A DNA stretch of 64,000 nucleotides from Proteiniclasticum ruminis DSM 24773 (lineage in GTDB: Bacteria; Bacillota; Clostridia; Clostridiales; Clostridiaceae): positions 297,834-361,833 of the forward strand of contig NZ_JNKC01000004.1 in assembly GCF_000701905.1 (NCBI RefSeq), written 5' to 3'. Positions within the stretch are counted from its first letter, which is position 1, and each line of letters opens with the position of its first letter. The notes below the pieces were generated by a model. That model was given only the letters and a program-made list of their open reading frames with translations, did no database searches and was not told the DNA's origin. Of the stretch, positions 43,561 to 53,940 are shown piece by piece. The translations under genes were made by a program, and so were the position numbers.

Positions 43561-44698
43561 CAGAACTTCATACATTAAGAAATATGACAAAATCCTAATT
43601 TACATTACTATATACACCATAGTGTTTTTTCTTTTTGTAAAGACACTTCCCTATACCATACCCTTTGTACTTGCCTTCGCTATAGCCGCCATTGTCAGCC
43701 CAATCGTAAAAAAGCTTATCCTTTGGACTCGTGAGAAAGTCAACGAGAATCTTCTAATACTGTTCACTTTGCTCAGTTTTTATGGTCTTCTTGGCACTCT
43801 GATTGTTTCCCTGATCATTCGTCTTGTAAATCAGAGTATTTTGCTTGTCACGAACTCCATTACCTATCTCAATGATAATTATGACAGTATCGCATCATGG
43901 ATTCAGGCTCAATATGAGTGGATCGCATCAAATATCCAGGAACTGGATCCTAGCATTATTGAAACAGGCAGCGAGATGCTTACCAGTGCATTGGCTTCTT
44001 TGCAGGAAATTGTAATCACTTTGGGTAAAGCGATTGGTGGTTTTGCATTGAATATTGTGGCAGGCCTTCCAAATCTGATGCTGATTATCATCTTTACCAT
44101 CGTCTGCTCCTTCTTCTTCACAAAGAAGCTGCTGAATAATCCAGAATTTATTTATGCTTATCTCCCCACATCCGATCGTGAGGAGAACAAAGTAAAAAAT
44201 ATCATTACCCAAGGAAAAAATATGGTTGTCCGGTATGGTGTCTCCTATATGTTGATTATCCTAATAACGGGTGTCATTTCTGTAGTAGGTTACCTCATTC
44301 TTGGAGTTCCTTATCCGCTGGTCTTAGGACTTATTACAGCATTTCTTGATCTACTGCCTGTCCTGGGTGTTTCTGCGGCATATGTTCCTCTTGCGATTTA
44401 TTACTTCTTCCAAGGTAATTATACCGTGCCTATAGGACTAGGTATTCTTTGGATCATTGTTGCTGTTGGCAGAAATATTTGGGAACCTAAAATACTATCC
44501 AGCAGCCTGGACATAAATCCTGTGATCACCATTGGTGCCATCTTCATCGGACTTAAAATGGCTGGAGTCTTAGGAATGTTTTTCCTGATCTTTATGGCTG
44601 TGGGCTTTAAAGTGCTCCAAACTGTTGGTGTGCTTGATACATTCCAACCAAGTGAAGTAAAGAAAAAGAAGGTCCCTGACAGAAAAGCAAAGAAATAA
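43550..44698 (+). CDS. ytvI: AI-2E-family permease, YtvI-like
   Basis: 382 residues with about eight membrane segments and a lysine-rich C-terminus (EVKKKKVPDRKAKK). FVKTLPYTIPFVLAFAIAAIVSPIV and LGVPYPLVLGLITAFLDLLPVLG are the family landmarks. YtvI-type proteins are linked to sporulation in Bacilli and Clostridia; the transported substrate is unknown. Overlaps the preceding gene by 11 bases. Confidence 0.78.
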   Translation: METNRTSYIKKYDKILIYITIYTIVFFLFVKTLPYTIPFVLAFAIAAIVSPIVKKLILWTREKVNENLLILFTLLSFYGLLGTLIVSLIIRLVNQSILLVTNSITYLNDNYDSIASWIQAQYEWIASNIQELDPSIIETGSEMLTSALASLQEIVITLGKAIGGFALNIVAGLPNLMLIIIFTIVCSFFFTKKLLNNPEFIYAYLPTSDREENKVKNIITQGKNMVVRYGVSYMLIILITGVISVVGYLILGVPYPLVLGLITAFLDLLPVLGVSAAYVPLAIYYFFQGNYTVPIGLGILWIIVAVGRNIWEPKILSSSLDINPVITIGAIFIGLKMAGVLGMFFLIFMAVGFKVLQTVGVLDTFQPSEVKKKKVPDRKAKK

Positions 44699-44704
44699 GA
44701 AGAA

Positions 44705-44736
44705 AATAAGAGTGCAGCTTTTGCTGCACTCTTATT
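44705..44736. terminator. bidirectional terminator
   Basis: A 14-bp perfect stem (AATAAGAGTGCAGC / GCTGCACTCTTATT) with TTTT loop, between convergent ytvI and DUF4446. Confidence 0.9.
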
Positions 44737-45247
44737 ATTTCTTCTCTAACCCTAGAGCCTTATTCATCGCGTAAATTTCTTCATCAGACAATGCATATTT
44801 TGATGTACCCTTAGAAATGGGCTTTGCATATGATGTGCTGATATTTCTTCCAAAAATGCTTGTAATAACAACCCCATCATTTTTATTGTCTAAAAGTGCG
44901 ACACTATAGCTGAGATCACTCCCAATATCCTCAAAAGCCTTGAATCTTACAACTCCAACCTTCTGAATGCAATGATTAACCTGATTGCTCAGGAGTTTTA
45001 AATCTTCCAATGCTACTTTCGCATCCACATAGGTTTCGTCAATTTTTCTCTGATATCCCTTTATCATATCCTCAAGACTACCTTTGTCGGCATCCTTCAT
45101 CAGAAGATTGTATCTCTTCTTCAGTTTCCTGTTTGATACAAACATGAGGATAAAAAGCACAACCATGATAATAATAGATGCTGCTATAGCCAACAATACT
45201 ATTTCCAAATTACTGTTGATAAATGTACTAATGATCGTAAAATCCAT
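44735..45247 (-). CDS. DUF4446 family membrane-anchored protein
   Basis: 170 residues. One N-terminal membrane segment (about 14-38), a coiled stretch, then a compact domain with VGVVRFKAFEDIGSDLSYSVALLDNKNDGVV, the DUF4446 signature. Function unknown; members lie next to parB in Clostridia, as here (8 bases apart). Confidence 0.85.
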   Translation of the reverse strand: MDFTIISTFINSNLEIVLLAIAASIIIMVVLFILMFVSNRKLKKRYNLLMKDADKGSLEDMIKGYQRKIDETYVDAKVALEDLKLLSNQVNHCIQKVGVVRFKAFEDIGSDLSYSVALLDNKNDGVVITSIFGRNISTSYAKPISKGTSKYALSDEEIYAMNKALGLEKK

Positions 45248-45255
45248 GCTAACTC

Positions 45256-46092
45256 CTACTCTTCCAGCTTCAGATACTCAAGCAACCGATTGAGGTCTTC
45301 CATGCTGTAATACTCAATTTCTATTTTCCCTTTGTTTTTAGCTTTCGGTTTTAATAATACTTTTGTTCCCATGCTTTTGGCAAGTCTTTTTTCAATATCT
45401 TTATAGTAGGGATCCATCTTCATTTTTCTTGCAACCGGTTTTACTTTATGAAAAGAAGCCACCAGACTCTCTGTTTCTCGGACACTCAGACCTTCATCAA
45501 TCACTTTCTGGGCTGCTATGTATTGGTCTTCTGTATTTTCAAGGCCAAGCAGTGCTCTACCGTGACCTTCACTGAGAATCTCCTCGATCAGGAACTGCTG
45601 TACTCTCTCATCAAGATGAATAAGTCTCATTGTGTTTGCAATACTTGTTCTTGATTTTCCGATTTTTTTCGCCAGTTCCTCTTGCGTCAGCTTAAAATCA
45701 TGTATAAGCCTTTTGAATGCCGAAGCTTCTTCTATGGGATTCAAATCTTGGCGCTGAATATTTTCTATGAGTGATACTTCAAGAACTGTAGAATCTGCAA
45801 TGTCCATGACAATGACTGGTACTTCTTTTAAACTGGCTTTTTTAGCAGCTCTCCAACGTCTTTCACCAGCAATGATACAATAATCTTCTCCATCCTTTTG
45901 AACAATAATCGGTTGTATCATGCCATGTTCTTTAATAGATTCAGAAAGGAGAACCAACTTCTCTTCATCAAAGTATTTACGAGGCTGTTTTTTATTCGCT
46001 TTAATCTTATTGATATTCAACACAGTTACAATCTCTTCTTCCTCTGGAATCAGCTGATTTAAACCTTTCCCTAATCCAAACCTTTTCGCCAT
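45256..46092 (-). CDS. parB: chromosome partitioning protein ParB (Spo0J)
   Basis: 278 residues. CTP-binding domain with GERRWRAAKKA, NPIEEASAF, then the helix-turn-helix (LTQEELAKKIGKSRTSIANTMRL) that reads parS, and a C-terminal dimer domain. It loads on parS as a sliding clamp and recruits SMC. It shares one base with the parA stop (TAATG). Four parS sites lie ~0.85-1.25 kb upstream. Confidence 0.96.
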   Translation of the reverse strand: MAKRFGLGKGLNQLIPEEEEIVTVLNINKIKANKKQPRKYFDEEKLVLLSESIKEHGMIQPIIVQKDGEDYCIIAGERRWRAAKKASLKEVPVIVMDIADSTVLEVSLIENIQRQDLNPIEEASAFKRLIHDFKLTQEELAKKIGKSRTSIANTMRLIHLDERVQQFLIEEILSEGHGRALLGLENTEDQYIAAQKVIDEGLSVRETESLVASFHKVKPVARKMKMDPYYKDIEKRLAKSMGTKVLLKPKAKNKGKIEIEYYSMEDLNRLLEYLKLEE

Positions 46093-46865
46093 TAGTTACC
46101 TCCTTTTTGCTTGCGTAAAAATTCATTTGCCAGATCCTCATATGCTTCTGCGCCTTTTGCTCTAGGATCATACAATGCGATAGGCATTCCGAAACTGGGG
46201 GACTCTGCCAGTCTAATATTTCTTGGAATCGAGCTTTCGTAAACAAGTTCACCAAAATATGATTTCAGTTCTTCTGCCACCTGAATTTGAAGGTTTCTTC
46301 TTGGATCAAACATGGTTAATACAACACCTTCGATCTCCAGATTCTTGTTCAGTCCTTTTTTCACCTTTTGTATGGTTTTTACAAGCTGACTGATTCCTTC
46401 AAGAGCATAATATTCACATTGCATTGGTATTAGAACACTGTCCGAGGCAGTTAACGCATTGATTGTCAGAAGACCCAGTGATGGCGGACAGTCTATGATG
46501 ATGAAATCAAATGATTCCTCCAGCAGTCCAAGTTTTGTCTTCAGTATTGATTCCCGATTCTCCATATAGCTCAACTCAAGATCAGCACCGGCTAAATTCA
46601 TATTTGAAGGAATTATCTTTAAGTTTTCTATGTTCTCCAAAGAAATAACCGTATCATTGATATCTGTTTCACCAACTAGCAATTCATAGGTGGTGTTTTC
46701 TATGTTATCTTTATCAACGCCAAGCCCGCTTGAGGAATTTCCTTGTGGATCAATATCGATAACAAGAACCTTATGCCCCTGCAGTGCAATATAAGCTGCA
46801 AGATTGATGTTCGTGGTCGTCTTCCCAACACCACCTTTTTGATTGAAAATGCTCACAATCTTCAT
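46092..46865 (-). CDS. parA: chromosome partitioning ATPase ParA (Soj)
   Basis: 257 residues from the ATG at 46865 (AGGAGG seven bases upstream). The longer frame to 47000 runs through parS sites and is rejected. Deviant Walker A KGGVGKTTTNINLAA, IDIDPQGNSSSGLG, and IIDCPPSLGLLTINAL. It forms ATP dimers on DNA and drives origin segregation with ParB; in Bacillus it also regulates DnaA. Confidence 0.96.
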   Translation of the reverse strand: MKIVSIFNQKGGVGKTTTNINLAAYIALQGHKVLVIDIDPQGNSSSGLGVDKDNIENTTYELLVGETDINDTVISLENIENLKIIPSNMNLAGADLELSYMENRESILKTKLGLLEESFDFIIIDCPPSLGLLTINALTASDSVLIPMQCEYYALEGISQLVKTIQKVKKGLNKNLEIEGVVLTMFDPRRNLQIQVAEELKSYFGELVYESSIPRNIRLAESPSFGMPIALYDPRAKGAEAYEDLANEFLRKQKGGN

Positions 46866-46937
46866 AAAAGTCCTCCTGTCTATTCTCTTACTGTTGATTA
46901 TAACCTTATTATGTGATTTTTCATAGCGAAGCTGTAA

Positions 46938-46953
46938 TGTTTCACGTGAAACA
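46938..46953. promoter_or_regulatory. parS: parS site 1
   Basis: Perfect 16-base palindrome TGTTTCACGTGAAACA, the Firmicutes ParB-binding consensus. Confidence 0.95.
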
Positions 46954-46979
46954 TTACAGTCTGGATTCGACTTTCTGAT

Positions 46980-46995
46980 TGTTTCACGTGAAACA
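46980..46995. promoter_or_regulatory. parS: parS site 2
   Basis: Perfect TGTTTCACGTGAAACA, 42 bases from site 1; first site of the 177-base series. Confidence 0.95.
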
Positions 46996-47156
46996 TTCAA
47001 TCTTATACTATCTTACAACTCTCTGTTTCCAGTATCTTTCACTGTACATTCATCCAATTTTTAAATATCTATTAGTTTTAGTTTATTTTCTCATTTTCAC
47101 AACTAATAACGCGATATCCAGTCCGTTTTCTCCATGGCATTTGAATACTAGAAGAT

Positions 47157-47172
47157 GTTTCACGTGAAACAT
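47157..47172. promoter_or_regulatory. parS: parS site 3
   Basis: Perfect TGTTTCACGTGAAACA, exactly 177 bases from site 2. Confidence 0.95.
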
Positions 47173-47333
47173 TCAATCTTATAAGCTCTTTCAACCCTCT
47201 GTTTCCAGTTTCTTTCATTGTGCAAGAGTTCAACATTTTTAAACAGCTATAAAATCTTGTTTGTTTTCCTTTATTGCAACTGGTGTTATAATGACTATTC
47301 AGTTTTATTCATAAGATATAAAAGCAAAAAAAA

Positions 47334-47349
47334 TGTTTCACGTGAAACA
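47334..47349. promoter_or_regulatory. parS: parS site 4 with an adjoining degenerate site
   Basis: Perfect TGTTTCACGTGAAACA, exactly 177 bases from site 3. A three-mismatch site (CATTCCACGTGAAACA) overlaps its end at 47348-47363. Confidence 0.95.
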
Positions 47350-47373
47350 TTCCACGTGAAACATTCAATTTCC

Positions 47374-48090
47374 TTATTTGATTAGTGATTTTTTGATGGC
47401 TGCTGAAGATCTTGGATAACTCTTTGGCGTGTTCTTAATTTTTTCGATAATCACCAGATTATGCTTGTAGTCCAACCCTTCAATTGTAATTTCTTTAATC
47501 TCACGCAACTTGCCACCTAAAATTTCTATGGCTTTCGTCGCTTCTTTGATTTCATCTTCTACTGCTGGTCCTTTTAAAGCTATAAAATATCCACCTTTTT
47601 TCACATAAGGGATACACAGTTCAGAAAGCAATGTGAGATTCGCTACCGCTCTCGATACGGCGATATCATAATTTTCACGATGTTCTTCAAGTCTTGCACC
47701 ATCTTCAGCTCTACTGTGAACAAACTGAACATCAGACAGTTCCAGTTCTTCAGAAACTGCTCTTAAAAAATTCAACCTCTTGTTCAATGAATCTAATAAT
47801 GTGAGTTTCGTCTCTGGCATCATAATTTTCATCGGAATTCCAGGAAATCCAGCGCCAGTGCCTACATCAATGATGTGTTCAGCTTTCAAAACTTCCTTGA
47901 ACTCAAATACTTTGATCGAATCAATAAAGTGTTTCTTGAAAATTTCCTCGTCTTCTGTAATAGCAGTTAAATTCATCTTCTCGTTCCACTCTTTGAGAAG
48001 ATTTTTATACTTCTCAAATTGCCTGTATTGATTTCTATCAATTGAAATGCCAAGGTTCTTTACACTTTCTTCCATCAATTCAAAATACAT
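47374..48090 (-). CDS. rsmG: 16S rRNA (guanine527-N7)-methyltransferase
   Basis: 238 residues. SAM motif DVGTGAGFPGIPMKI and VSRAVANLTLLSELC are typical of RsmG (GidB). It methylates G527 of 16S rRNA. The start lies one base after the mnmG stop, so the two are coupled. The parS cluster follows. Confidence 0.95.
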   Translation of the reverse strand: MYFELMEESVKNLGISIDRNQYRQFEKYKNLLKEWNEKMNLTAITEDEEIFKKHFIDSIKVFEFKEVLKAEHIIDVGTGAGFPGIPMKIMMPETKLTLLDSLNKRLNFLRAVSEELELSDVQFVHSRAEDGARLEEHRENYDIAVSRAVANLTLLSELCIPYVKKGGYFIALKGPAVEDEIKEATKAIEILGGKLREIKEITIEGLDYKHNLVIIEKIKNTPKSYPRSSAAIKKSLIK

Positions 48091-48091
48091 T

Positions 48092-49993
48092 TCATCTCTC
48101 CCGGCTTTTTTTCTTCGTCTCCAAATAAATCTGAATTACTGTGATGTCTGCAGGATTCACACCTGATATTCTTGATGCTTGCCCAAGATTCACTGGTCTA
48201 AGCTTGTTCAGCTTCTGGGCTGCTTCGATTCTTAACCCTTTTATGGTAAAGTAATCTTCAATTCCATCAAGCTTCTTCTGCTCATATTTTGCAAATTGTG
48301 CGACCTCTTCAAACTGCTGCTTTATGTATCCTTCGTACTTACTCATAATATTGACTTGTTCTTGAATATCGATGCGAAGCTGAGGGCGATCCGGATCAAA
48401 ATCTGCTACTTTGAAATAATCCAGCTCAGGGCGCTTTATGAGTTCATACAGTGATGTGGGCTTCTTCAGTTCTGTTGAACCTTTCTTTTCCAGTAACTCA
48501 TTAACTTCTCGTTTTCCAGTAACCTGAACATTTTTCAGACGTTCCAGTTCCTTCCCAATCATTTCTTTTCGGTACAGATATTTTTCATATCTCTCATCTG
48601 AAACCAGACCCACTCTTCTACCAATCTCTGTAAGCCTCAGGTCTGCATTGTCCTGTCTTAGAAGGAGTCTGTATTCCGCACGGCTGGTCATCATACGGTA
48701 GGGTTCATTGGTGCCTTTTGTTACAAGATCATCGATGAGTACTCCAATATATCCTTGTGAGCGGTCCAGTACCATCGGTTCTTCTCCCCTGATCTTAAGT
48801 GAAGCATTGATTCCTGCCACTATACCCTGTGCAGCCGCTTCCTCATAACCCGAGGTACCATTGATCTGACCTGCGCCATAAAGACCTTTGATATTTTTAA
48901 ATTCTAAAGTTGGGAATAACTGAAGAGGATCAATCATCTCATATTCAATCGCATAACCAGTTCTTGTGATCTCAATTTCTCTAAATGCAGGGATAGTTTT
49001 CAGCATCTCAATCTGAACTTCTTCTGGTAAGGAAGAAGACATCCCCTGTACATACATCTCATTTGTTTCTTTGCCTTCAGGCTCTATAAAAATCTGATGC
49101 CTTGATTTATCAGGAAATCGGTAGATTTTATCTTCAATAGATGGGCAATATCTTGCGCCAACGCCTTCTATGCTTCCATTAAACATGGGTGAACGGTCTC
49201 TGTTTTTTGCAATTACTTTATGTGTCTCTTCATTAGTATATGTAAGATAACAGCTGATTTGATTCCGGTCTACTGGTGCTTCAAGGAAGTGGTCATGAAC
49301 AAATGAGAAGGGGATAATCCGATCATCACCCTTTTGTTCTTCCATCAAAGAAAAGTCGATACTTCTCTTATGAACTCTTACCGGTGTACCTGTCTTGAAA
49401 CGATGCATTTCAAAACCGATTCTCTCGAGACTTTCTGACAGCAGTTTTGAACTTGCAAGACCATTTGGACCGCTCTCATAGGATGCTTCACCAATAATAA
49501 TCTTACTTGCCAGGTACGTCCCTGTACAAAGTATAACAGCCTTCGCCATAAAATTTCCGCCATTTCTGGTGGCAACACCTTGTACTTCTCCATTCTCGAC
49601 GAGAAGATCTGTTACCTCAATCTGCCTCAAAAACAGATTCTCAGTGTTTTCAATTACTTTTCTCATCTCTTTTTGATACTCAACTTTATCAGCCTGGGCT
49701 CTAAGAGAATGAACTGCAGGGCCTTTGGATGTATTCAGCATCCTTGACTGAATCAGGGTTTTATCAATATTGACCCCCATCTCTCCTCCAAGCGCATCGA
49801 GCTCACGAACCAAATGGCCTTTGGATGTTCCACCGATATTGGGATTACATGGCATAAACGCCAAACTTTCAATATTCATGGTACACATAAGTGTTTTTAA
49901 TCCCAGTCTTGCTGAAGCCAGTGCAGCCTCACAACCCGCATGTCCAGCTCCTACAACAATCACATCATAGTGACCTGCTGTATATGTTAACAT
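48092..49993 (-). CDS. mnmG: tRNA U34 carboxymethylaminomethyl enzyme MnmG
   Basis: 633 residues. FAD motif [46 protein letters not shown], and [21 protein letters not shown] are family hallmarks. With MnmE it installs the cmnm5 group on wobble uridine 34 of some tRNAs. Twelve bases separate it from mnmE. Confidence 0.97.
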   Translation of the reverse strand: MLTYTAGHYDVIVVGAGHAGCEAALASARLGLKTLMCTMNIESLAFMPCNPNIGGTSKGHLVRELDALGGEMGVNIDKTLIQSRMLNTSKGPAVHSLRAQADKVEYQKEMRKVIENTENLFLRQIEVTDLLVENGEVQGVATRNGGNFMAKAVILCTGTYLASKIIIGEASYESGPNGLASSKLLSESLERIGFEMHRFKTGTPVRVHKRSIDFSLMEEQKGDDRIIPFSFVHDHFLEAPVDRNQISCYLTYTNEETHKVIAKNRDRSPMFNGSIEGVGARYCPSIEDKIYRFPDKSRHQIFIEPEGKETNEMYVQGMSSSLPEEVQIEMLKTIPAFREIEITRTGYAIEYEMIDPLQLFPTLEFKNIKGLYGAGQINGTSGYEEAAAQGIVAGINASLKIRGEEPMVLDRSQGYIGVLIDDLVTKGTNEPYRMMTSRAEYRLLLRQDNADLRLTEIGRRVGLVSDERYEKYLYRKEMIGKELERLKNVQVTGKREVNELLEKKGSTELKKPTSLYELIKRPELDYFKVADFDPDRPQLRIDIQEQVNIMSKYEGYIKQQFEEVAQFAKYEQKKLDGIEDYFTIKGLRIEAAQKLNKLRPVNLGQASRISGVNPADITVIQIYLETKKKSRER

Positions 49994-50005
49994 AATTTTT
50001 CACCT

Positions 50006-51373
50006 CTATTTTCCTATGCAGAAATCGCTGAATATTTTATCCACCAGATCTTCAGATAGGGTATCTCCAGTTATTTCACCAAAATAATTCCATGAAGCAT
50101 TGAGATCAATAGCAGCTAAATCTAAGGATATCCCTTGGTCTATGGCTGTCTTTGCTGCATGCATTTTTTCATTTGCCCGCATCAGTGCTTCTTTGTGTCT
50201 TCGGTTCGTTACCATATAGTCTTTTGCTTCCACTTGTCCATGGAAGAACAGCTGCTTGATTTTATCTTTCAGCTCATTGAGTCCATAGCCATTAAGGGCT
50301 GATACCTGAATGGTTTCACCCAGGTCATATCCTTCCAGTTTCAGCTTCTCTTCCAAGTCCACTTTATTAACAAGTGTTACTATTTTTCTATCTTTTATAT
50401 ATTCTATAATATCGATATCTTCTTGATCCAATGGCCTGGAACTGTCCAAAACAAACACAATCAGATCTGCTTCATCAATTTTGCTTTTGGAGCGATCCAC
50501 ACCGATCCTTTCAACAACATCATCGGTTTCCCTGATACCTGCTGTATCTGTTATTCTTATTGGAATACCATCAATATTGAGATACTCTTCTATGATGTCT
50601 CTTGTAGTTCCTGGAATATCCGTTACAATGGCTCTATTCTCTTTAAGAAGCGCATTCATGAGTGAGCTCTTGCCTACGTTGGGCTTTCCTATGATTGCTA
50701 TACTAAGTCCATCTCGAATGATCTTTCCTTCCTCTGAAGTTCTGATAAGACTTCCAACTTTCTGAAGAAGTTCTGATAGTTTCTCACTGACTTCCTGACC
50801 TGTTGTAAACTCCAAATCTTCTTCTGGAAAATCAACGGTTACTTCTATAAAAGCCAACAGATTCAGGATGCTGTCTCTGATCTCTTTAATTTCAGCAGAA
50901 AGCTTGCCACCACTCTGTTCCAACGCTGCTTTCATGGAGAGGTCCGTTTTGGCCTGAATGATATCAATGACTGCTTCTGCCTGGGAAAGATCGATGCGTC
51001 CATTCAGAAAAGCCCTTTTGGTAAATTCTCCAGGCTCTGCTGGTCTGGCACCGGCTTGAAACACTTCATTAAGTACGGACTCTGTTGCCACTCTGCCTCC
51101 ATGACAGTTGATTTCCACCACATCTTCTGCAGTGAAGCTCTTGGGTCCTTGGAAGAAGCTCACAAGGACTTCATCGACAATCTCATCATCAGCGCCAATG
51201 ATATGTCCATACTGGATGGTCCAAGGTGCTGCTTCCATAAAATCTGTTTTATTTTTTATCTTAAATATCTTTGACACGATTTCTTTGGATCTGTCTCCAG
51301 ATACCTTTATGATTGAAACACCACTTTCACCTACAGCTGTTGAAATCGCAGCTATTGTATCGTATGCTCTCAT
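50006..51373 (-). CDS. mnmE: tRNA-modifying GTPase MnmE
   Basis: 455 residues. N-terminal folate-binding domain, GTPase inserted near residue 220 ([39 protein letters not shown]), and the C-terminal FCIGK with the required cysteine. Partner of MnmG. GGAGG precedes the ATG. It heads the mnmE-mnmG-rsmG-(parS)-parA-parB order. Confidence 0.97.
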   Translation of the reverse strand: MRAYDTIAAISTAVGESGVSIIKVSGDRSKEIVSKIFKIKNKTDFMEAAPWTIQYGHIIGADDEIVDEVLVSFFQGPKSFTAEDVVEINCHGGRVATESVLNEVFQAGARPAEPGEFTKRAFLNGRIDLSQAEAVIDIIQAKTDLSMKAALEQSGGKLSAEIKEIRDSILNLLAFIEVTVDFPEEDLEFTTGQEVSEKLSELLQKVGSLIRTSEEGKIIRDGLSIAIIGKPNVGKSSLMNALLKENRAIVTDIPGTTRDIIEEYLNIDGIPIRITDTAGIRETDDVVERIGVDRSKSKIDEADLIVFVLDSSRPLDQEDIDIIEYIKDRKIVTLVNKVDLEEKLKLEGYDLGETIQVSALNGYGLNELKDKIKQLFFHGQVEAKDYMVTNRRHKEALMRANEKMHAAKTAIDQGISLDLAAIDLNASWNYFGEITGDTLSEDLVDKIFSDFCIGK

Positions 51374-51555
51374 AAAAACCTCCTAAGGGTTCTGACTATA
51401 TCATCATAGAACTACGCGGTAGTCCTTTATTTTCAAATGAAATGAAGCGTTATGCTTCTGAACAATTCTATAGTGATTTTAAAAGAATTTCAAGTCTCTC
51501 AAAGAAGCACTTTAGACTATTCTTAACCATAAATTTGATTTATGCTTTTTTTGCT

Positions 51556-51583
51556 ACAAAAAAGCCTGAGATGATCTCAGGCT
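51556..51583 (-). terminator. terminator of the rpmH-to-jag operon
   Basis: On the minus strand a 9-bp perfect stem (AGCCTGAGA / TCTCAGGCT) followed by six Ts. It separates jag from mnmE. Confidence 0.88.
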
Positions 51584-51589
51584 CCTACA

Positions 51590-52291
51590 TTACATATCCA
51601 GTTCTATGACAACTCTTCTGAAAGGTTCCTCGCCAACACTACGTGTTGTGATTCCATCAATTTGCTGAAGCTTAGAATGAATGATTCTTCTTTCATATGG
51701 ATTCATGGGTTCAAGCTTCATGCTTCTTCTGTACTTTTTCACCTTGTAAGCTGTCTTTTCTGCTAATCTTTCCAGTGTCTCTTCTCTTTTTCTTCTATAA
51801 CCTTCCGTATCCAGAATCACTCTGATGTACTCATCTTCACGATTCTTATTTACTACAAGGCTTGTAAGATACTGAAGAGAATCCAGTGTCTCACCACGGT
51901 ATCCTATGACAAGACCCATTTTAGGACCAGATATATCTACCTTTAGGATGTTGTCTGCTAAAGAAGCATCCAATTCAGCTTCTATATCCATCTTTTCAAA
52001 GACACCTTTCAGGAACTGTACTGCTTCTTCTTTATGATTTCTGGAAACAGTCACTTTTTCAGTTTGCATTTCTTCAGGAGAAGCCTGAAGGCTTTCCTTC
52101 ACTTCAGCAATTTCTTCCTGAATGACATCCACCTGGATGATTGCTGGCTTGGATCCAATAAGTCCAAGGATTCCTTTTGAACCTTCTTCGATGACCTTAT
52201 ATGTAATTTTGTCTTTTGTTACCTGAAGCTCCTTCAGTGCTGTCTGAAGAGCATCTTCCACATTCTTACCTGAAAACTGCATACTATTCAT
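51590..52291 (-). CDS. khpB: RNA-binding protein Jag/KhpB
   Basis: 233 residues. N-terminal Jag domain (about 1-50, FSGKNVEDALQTALKELQV), then KH (KVDISGPKMGLVIGYRGETLDSLQYL) and R3H (MKLEPMNPYERRIIHSKL) domains. It binds RNA, often with KhpA, and affects division and wall growth. AAGGTGG precedes the ATG. Follows yidC. Confidence 0.93.
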   Translation of the reverse strand: MNSMQFSGKNVEDALQTALKELQVTKDKITYKVIEEGSKGILGLIGSKPAIIQVDVIQEEIAEVKESLQASPEEMQTEKVTVSRNHKEEAVQFLKGVFEKMDIEAELDASLADNILKVDISGPKMGLVIGYRGETLDSLQYLTSLVVNKNREDEYIRVILDTEGYRRKREETLERLAEKTAYKVKKYRRSMKLEPMNPYERRIIHSKLQQIDGITTRSVGEEPFRRVVIELDM

Positions 52292-52331
52292 TTCAATACC
52301 ACCTTATTTGGCAATCATTACCAACAAACTA

Positions 52332-53018
52332 CTATTTGATGACCTGCTCTTCTTTTTTCTTCTCTGCCGCATTAATAATCAGCCCTTGAATCATTCGGAA
52401 TATGTTTCCGGTAATCCAGTAAAGTCCTAAAGCGGAGTTGGATGTGTATGTAATCCATCCAAATAATACTGCCATCATATACTGCATTTTATTAGCAGAG
52501 GCTGCTGCAGGGTTATCTGCGGACTTGGTTCTCATGGTTGTAATATAAGTTGAAAGAAGCATTGTTCCTACAGAAAGTGCTGCAAGAATGAGGTTGTTGT
52601 TTGCAGACAAATCTGGAATCAACGGTGTGAATCTCATACCTGTGAGCTTACCGTCTGCTGCCAGCTGTCTGAATACACTGAACATCGCAATGAAAATAGG
52701 ATAAGTGATGAGTAGGGGAAGACATCCACCAAACATACTTACATTATTTTCTTTGTAGAGTTTCATCTGCATTTCCTGCATTTTCTGCGGATCATTCTTG
52801 TACTTCGCTTGAAGCTTTGCAACTTCCGGTTGAAGTGCCTGCTGCTTTCGCATGGTTTTCATCTGAGATAAATTGACAGGTAGCATGAGGATATTAAACA
52901 GTATAGTAAAAAATACAATGGTAATACCCCATTGATTTCCTGGATCTGCAACAAAAAGTTCTACTACAGATTTCAGCTGCTCAAAAATCCAAATAAATAA
53001 TTGATTCAATTGAGACAA
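52332..53018 (-). CDS. yidC: membrane protein insertase YidC (SpoIIIJ type)
   Basis: 228 residues from a TTG at 53018, eight bases after GGAGG; the upstream TTG at 53033 overlaps that site. Five membrane segments with the groove residues in ITIVFFTILFNILMLPVNLSQMKTMRKQQALQPE and MFGGCLPLLITYPIF. Short Gram-positive form without the large periplasmic domain and with no lipobox. Ends in a basic tail KKKEEQVIK. It inserts membrane proteins alone or with SecYEG. Confidence 0.92.
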   Translation of the reverse strand: MSQLNQLFIWIFEQLKSVVELFVADPGNQWGITIVFFTILFNILMLPVNLSQMKTMRKQQALQPEVAKLQAKYKNDPQKMQEMQMKLYKENNVSMFGGCLPLLITYPIFIAMFSVFRQLAADGKLTGMRFTPLIPDLSANNNLILAALSVGTMLLSTYITTMRTKSADNPAAASANKMQYMMAVLFGWITYTSNSALGLYWITGNIFRMIQGLIINAAEKKKEEQVIK

Positions 53019-53036
53019 TCCTTTTACCTCCAAGTT

Positions 53037-53252
53037 TTATTCAACCGGATCATACAGGCTTCCTTTATAAAAAGGATGGCATCTTAAAATTCTCCTGATA
53101 GCCATATAGCCTCCTTTAAGCGCACCATACTTCTCTATGGCATCAATGGCATAGACAGAGCATGTTGGTGTAAACCTGCAGCTGGGAGGCGTGTTAGGAG
53201 AAATATACTTTCTGTAAAATCTAATTGATCGTAACAGTATTTTTTTCATCAT
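53037..53252 (-). CDS. yidD: YidD membrane insertion factor
   Basis: 71 residues. [39 protein letters not shown] is the YidD signature with its two conserved cysteines. It helps YidC-dependent insertion at the membrane. Its start overlaps rnpA by 32 bases. Confidence 0.94.
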   Translation of the reverse strand: MMKKILLRSIRFYRKYISPNTPPSCRFTPTCSVYAIDAIEKYGALKGGYMAIRRILRCHPFYKGSLYDPVE

Positions 53253-53598
53253 TTTTTAGACCCGCCTTTTTAAAGACGTGCATCAGTGATTTTTCGATTT
53301 CGGCATAACTCTTATCATGACTTGATACTCTGGCAATGATCACAAAATCATATCCTGTGTCAAAAACTTCTTTGTTCAGACGATATGATTCGCTGATCAG
53401 TCGCTTTACCCGACTCCTGACTACGCTCTTACCTACTTTCTTGCTGACAGAAATTCCTATCCTATTATAAGGAACTCCTTGAATCTGGTTTCTTCTGTTT
53501 TTAAACACATACAAAACCAGAAGATGATTGGCAAAAGATCGGCCTCTCCTGTATACGACTTGAAATTCACCGTTTTTCCGAATCTTTTCATGTTTCAT
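53221..53598 (-). CDS. rnpA: ribonuclease P protein component
   Basis: 125 residues. The RNR motif region is [24 protein letters not shown]. It binds RNase P RNA and helps 5' maturation of tRNAs. Lies directly after rpmH. AAAGGA precedes the ATG. The 3' end overlaps yidD. Confidence 0.95.
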   Translation of the reverse strand: MKHEKIRKNGEFQVVYRRGRSFANHLLVLYVFKNRRNQIQGVPYNRIGISVSKKVGKSVVRSRVKRLISESYRLNKEVFDTGYDFVIIARVSSHDKSYAEIEKSLMHVFKKAGLKNDEKNTVTIN

Positions 53599-53648
53599 GG
53601 AGATAATCCTTTCTTGACATTACAGAAAAAGGCCACATTTAAGCGACC

Positions 53649-53783
53649 TTATGCTGATAATCTCTTTCTTCCTTTTGCTCTTCTTCTCTTAAGAACGTTT
53701 CTACCATTCTTAGTAGCCATTCTCTTTCTGAAGCCGTGTTCTTTCTTACCCTGCTTCTTCTTAGGCTGAAATGTCATCCACAT
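53649..53783 (-). CDS. rpmH: ribosomal protein bL34
   Basis: 44 residues, arginine- and lysine-rich. Opening [20 protein letters not shown] and ending KGRKRLSA. The ATG at 53783 is preceded by GGGGGTG; the ATG six bases inside is also possible. First gene of rpmH-rnpA-yidD-yidC-jag, transcribed away from oriC. Confidence 0.96.
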   Translation of the reverse strand: MWMTFQPKKKQGKKEHGFRKRMATKNGRNVLKRRRAKGRKRLSA

Positions 53784-53940
53784 GTTGACACCCCCTTCGT
53801 ATACTTTATTCATATTAGTCTTAAGCGCAAAAAATGCGCACTTAACCCAATACTTCGATTTTACTACACTATTATACTCATGGTGAGGAAGGGTGTCAAG
53901 AAAACTCGAAGAGTCTCTTTACTATTTATTTAGACCATGG

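Larger units (their letters stand above)
46980..47349. repeat. diverged 177-bp tandem repeat carrying parS
   Basis: 46980-47156 and 47157-47333 are two units of equal length. Both begin with parS, then ATTCAATCTTATA, then CTCTGTTTCCAGT; later parts align but have diverged. A third parS starts the next period. No coding potential is seen here. Confidence 0.8.

Noticed and set aside
46866..47000. 45-residue N-terminal extension of ParA
   Set aside because: It translates two parS palindromes and intergenic DNA; the ATG at 46865 has a strong ribosome binding site and gives a standard ParA.
46938..47349. Regular palindromic repeats as a possible CRISPR array
   Set aside because: The repeats are 16-base parS palindromes with long, mutually related spacers and no cas genes.
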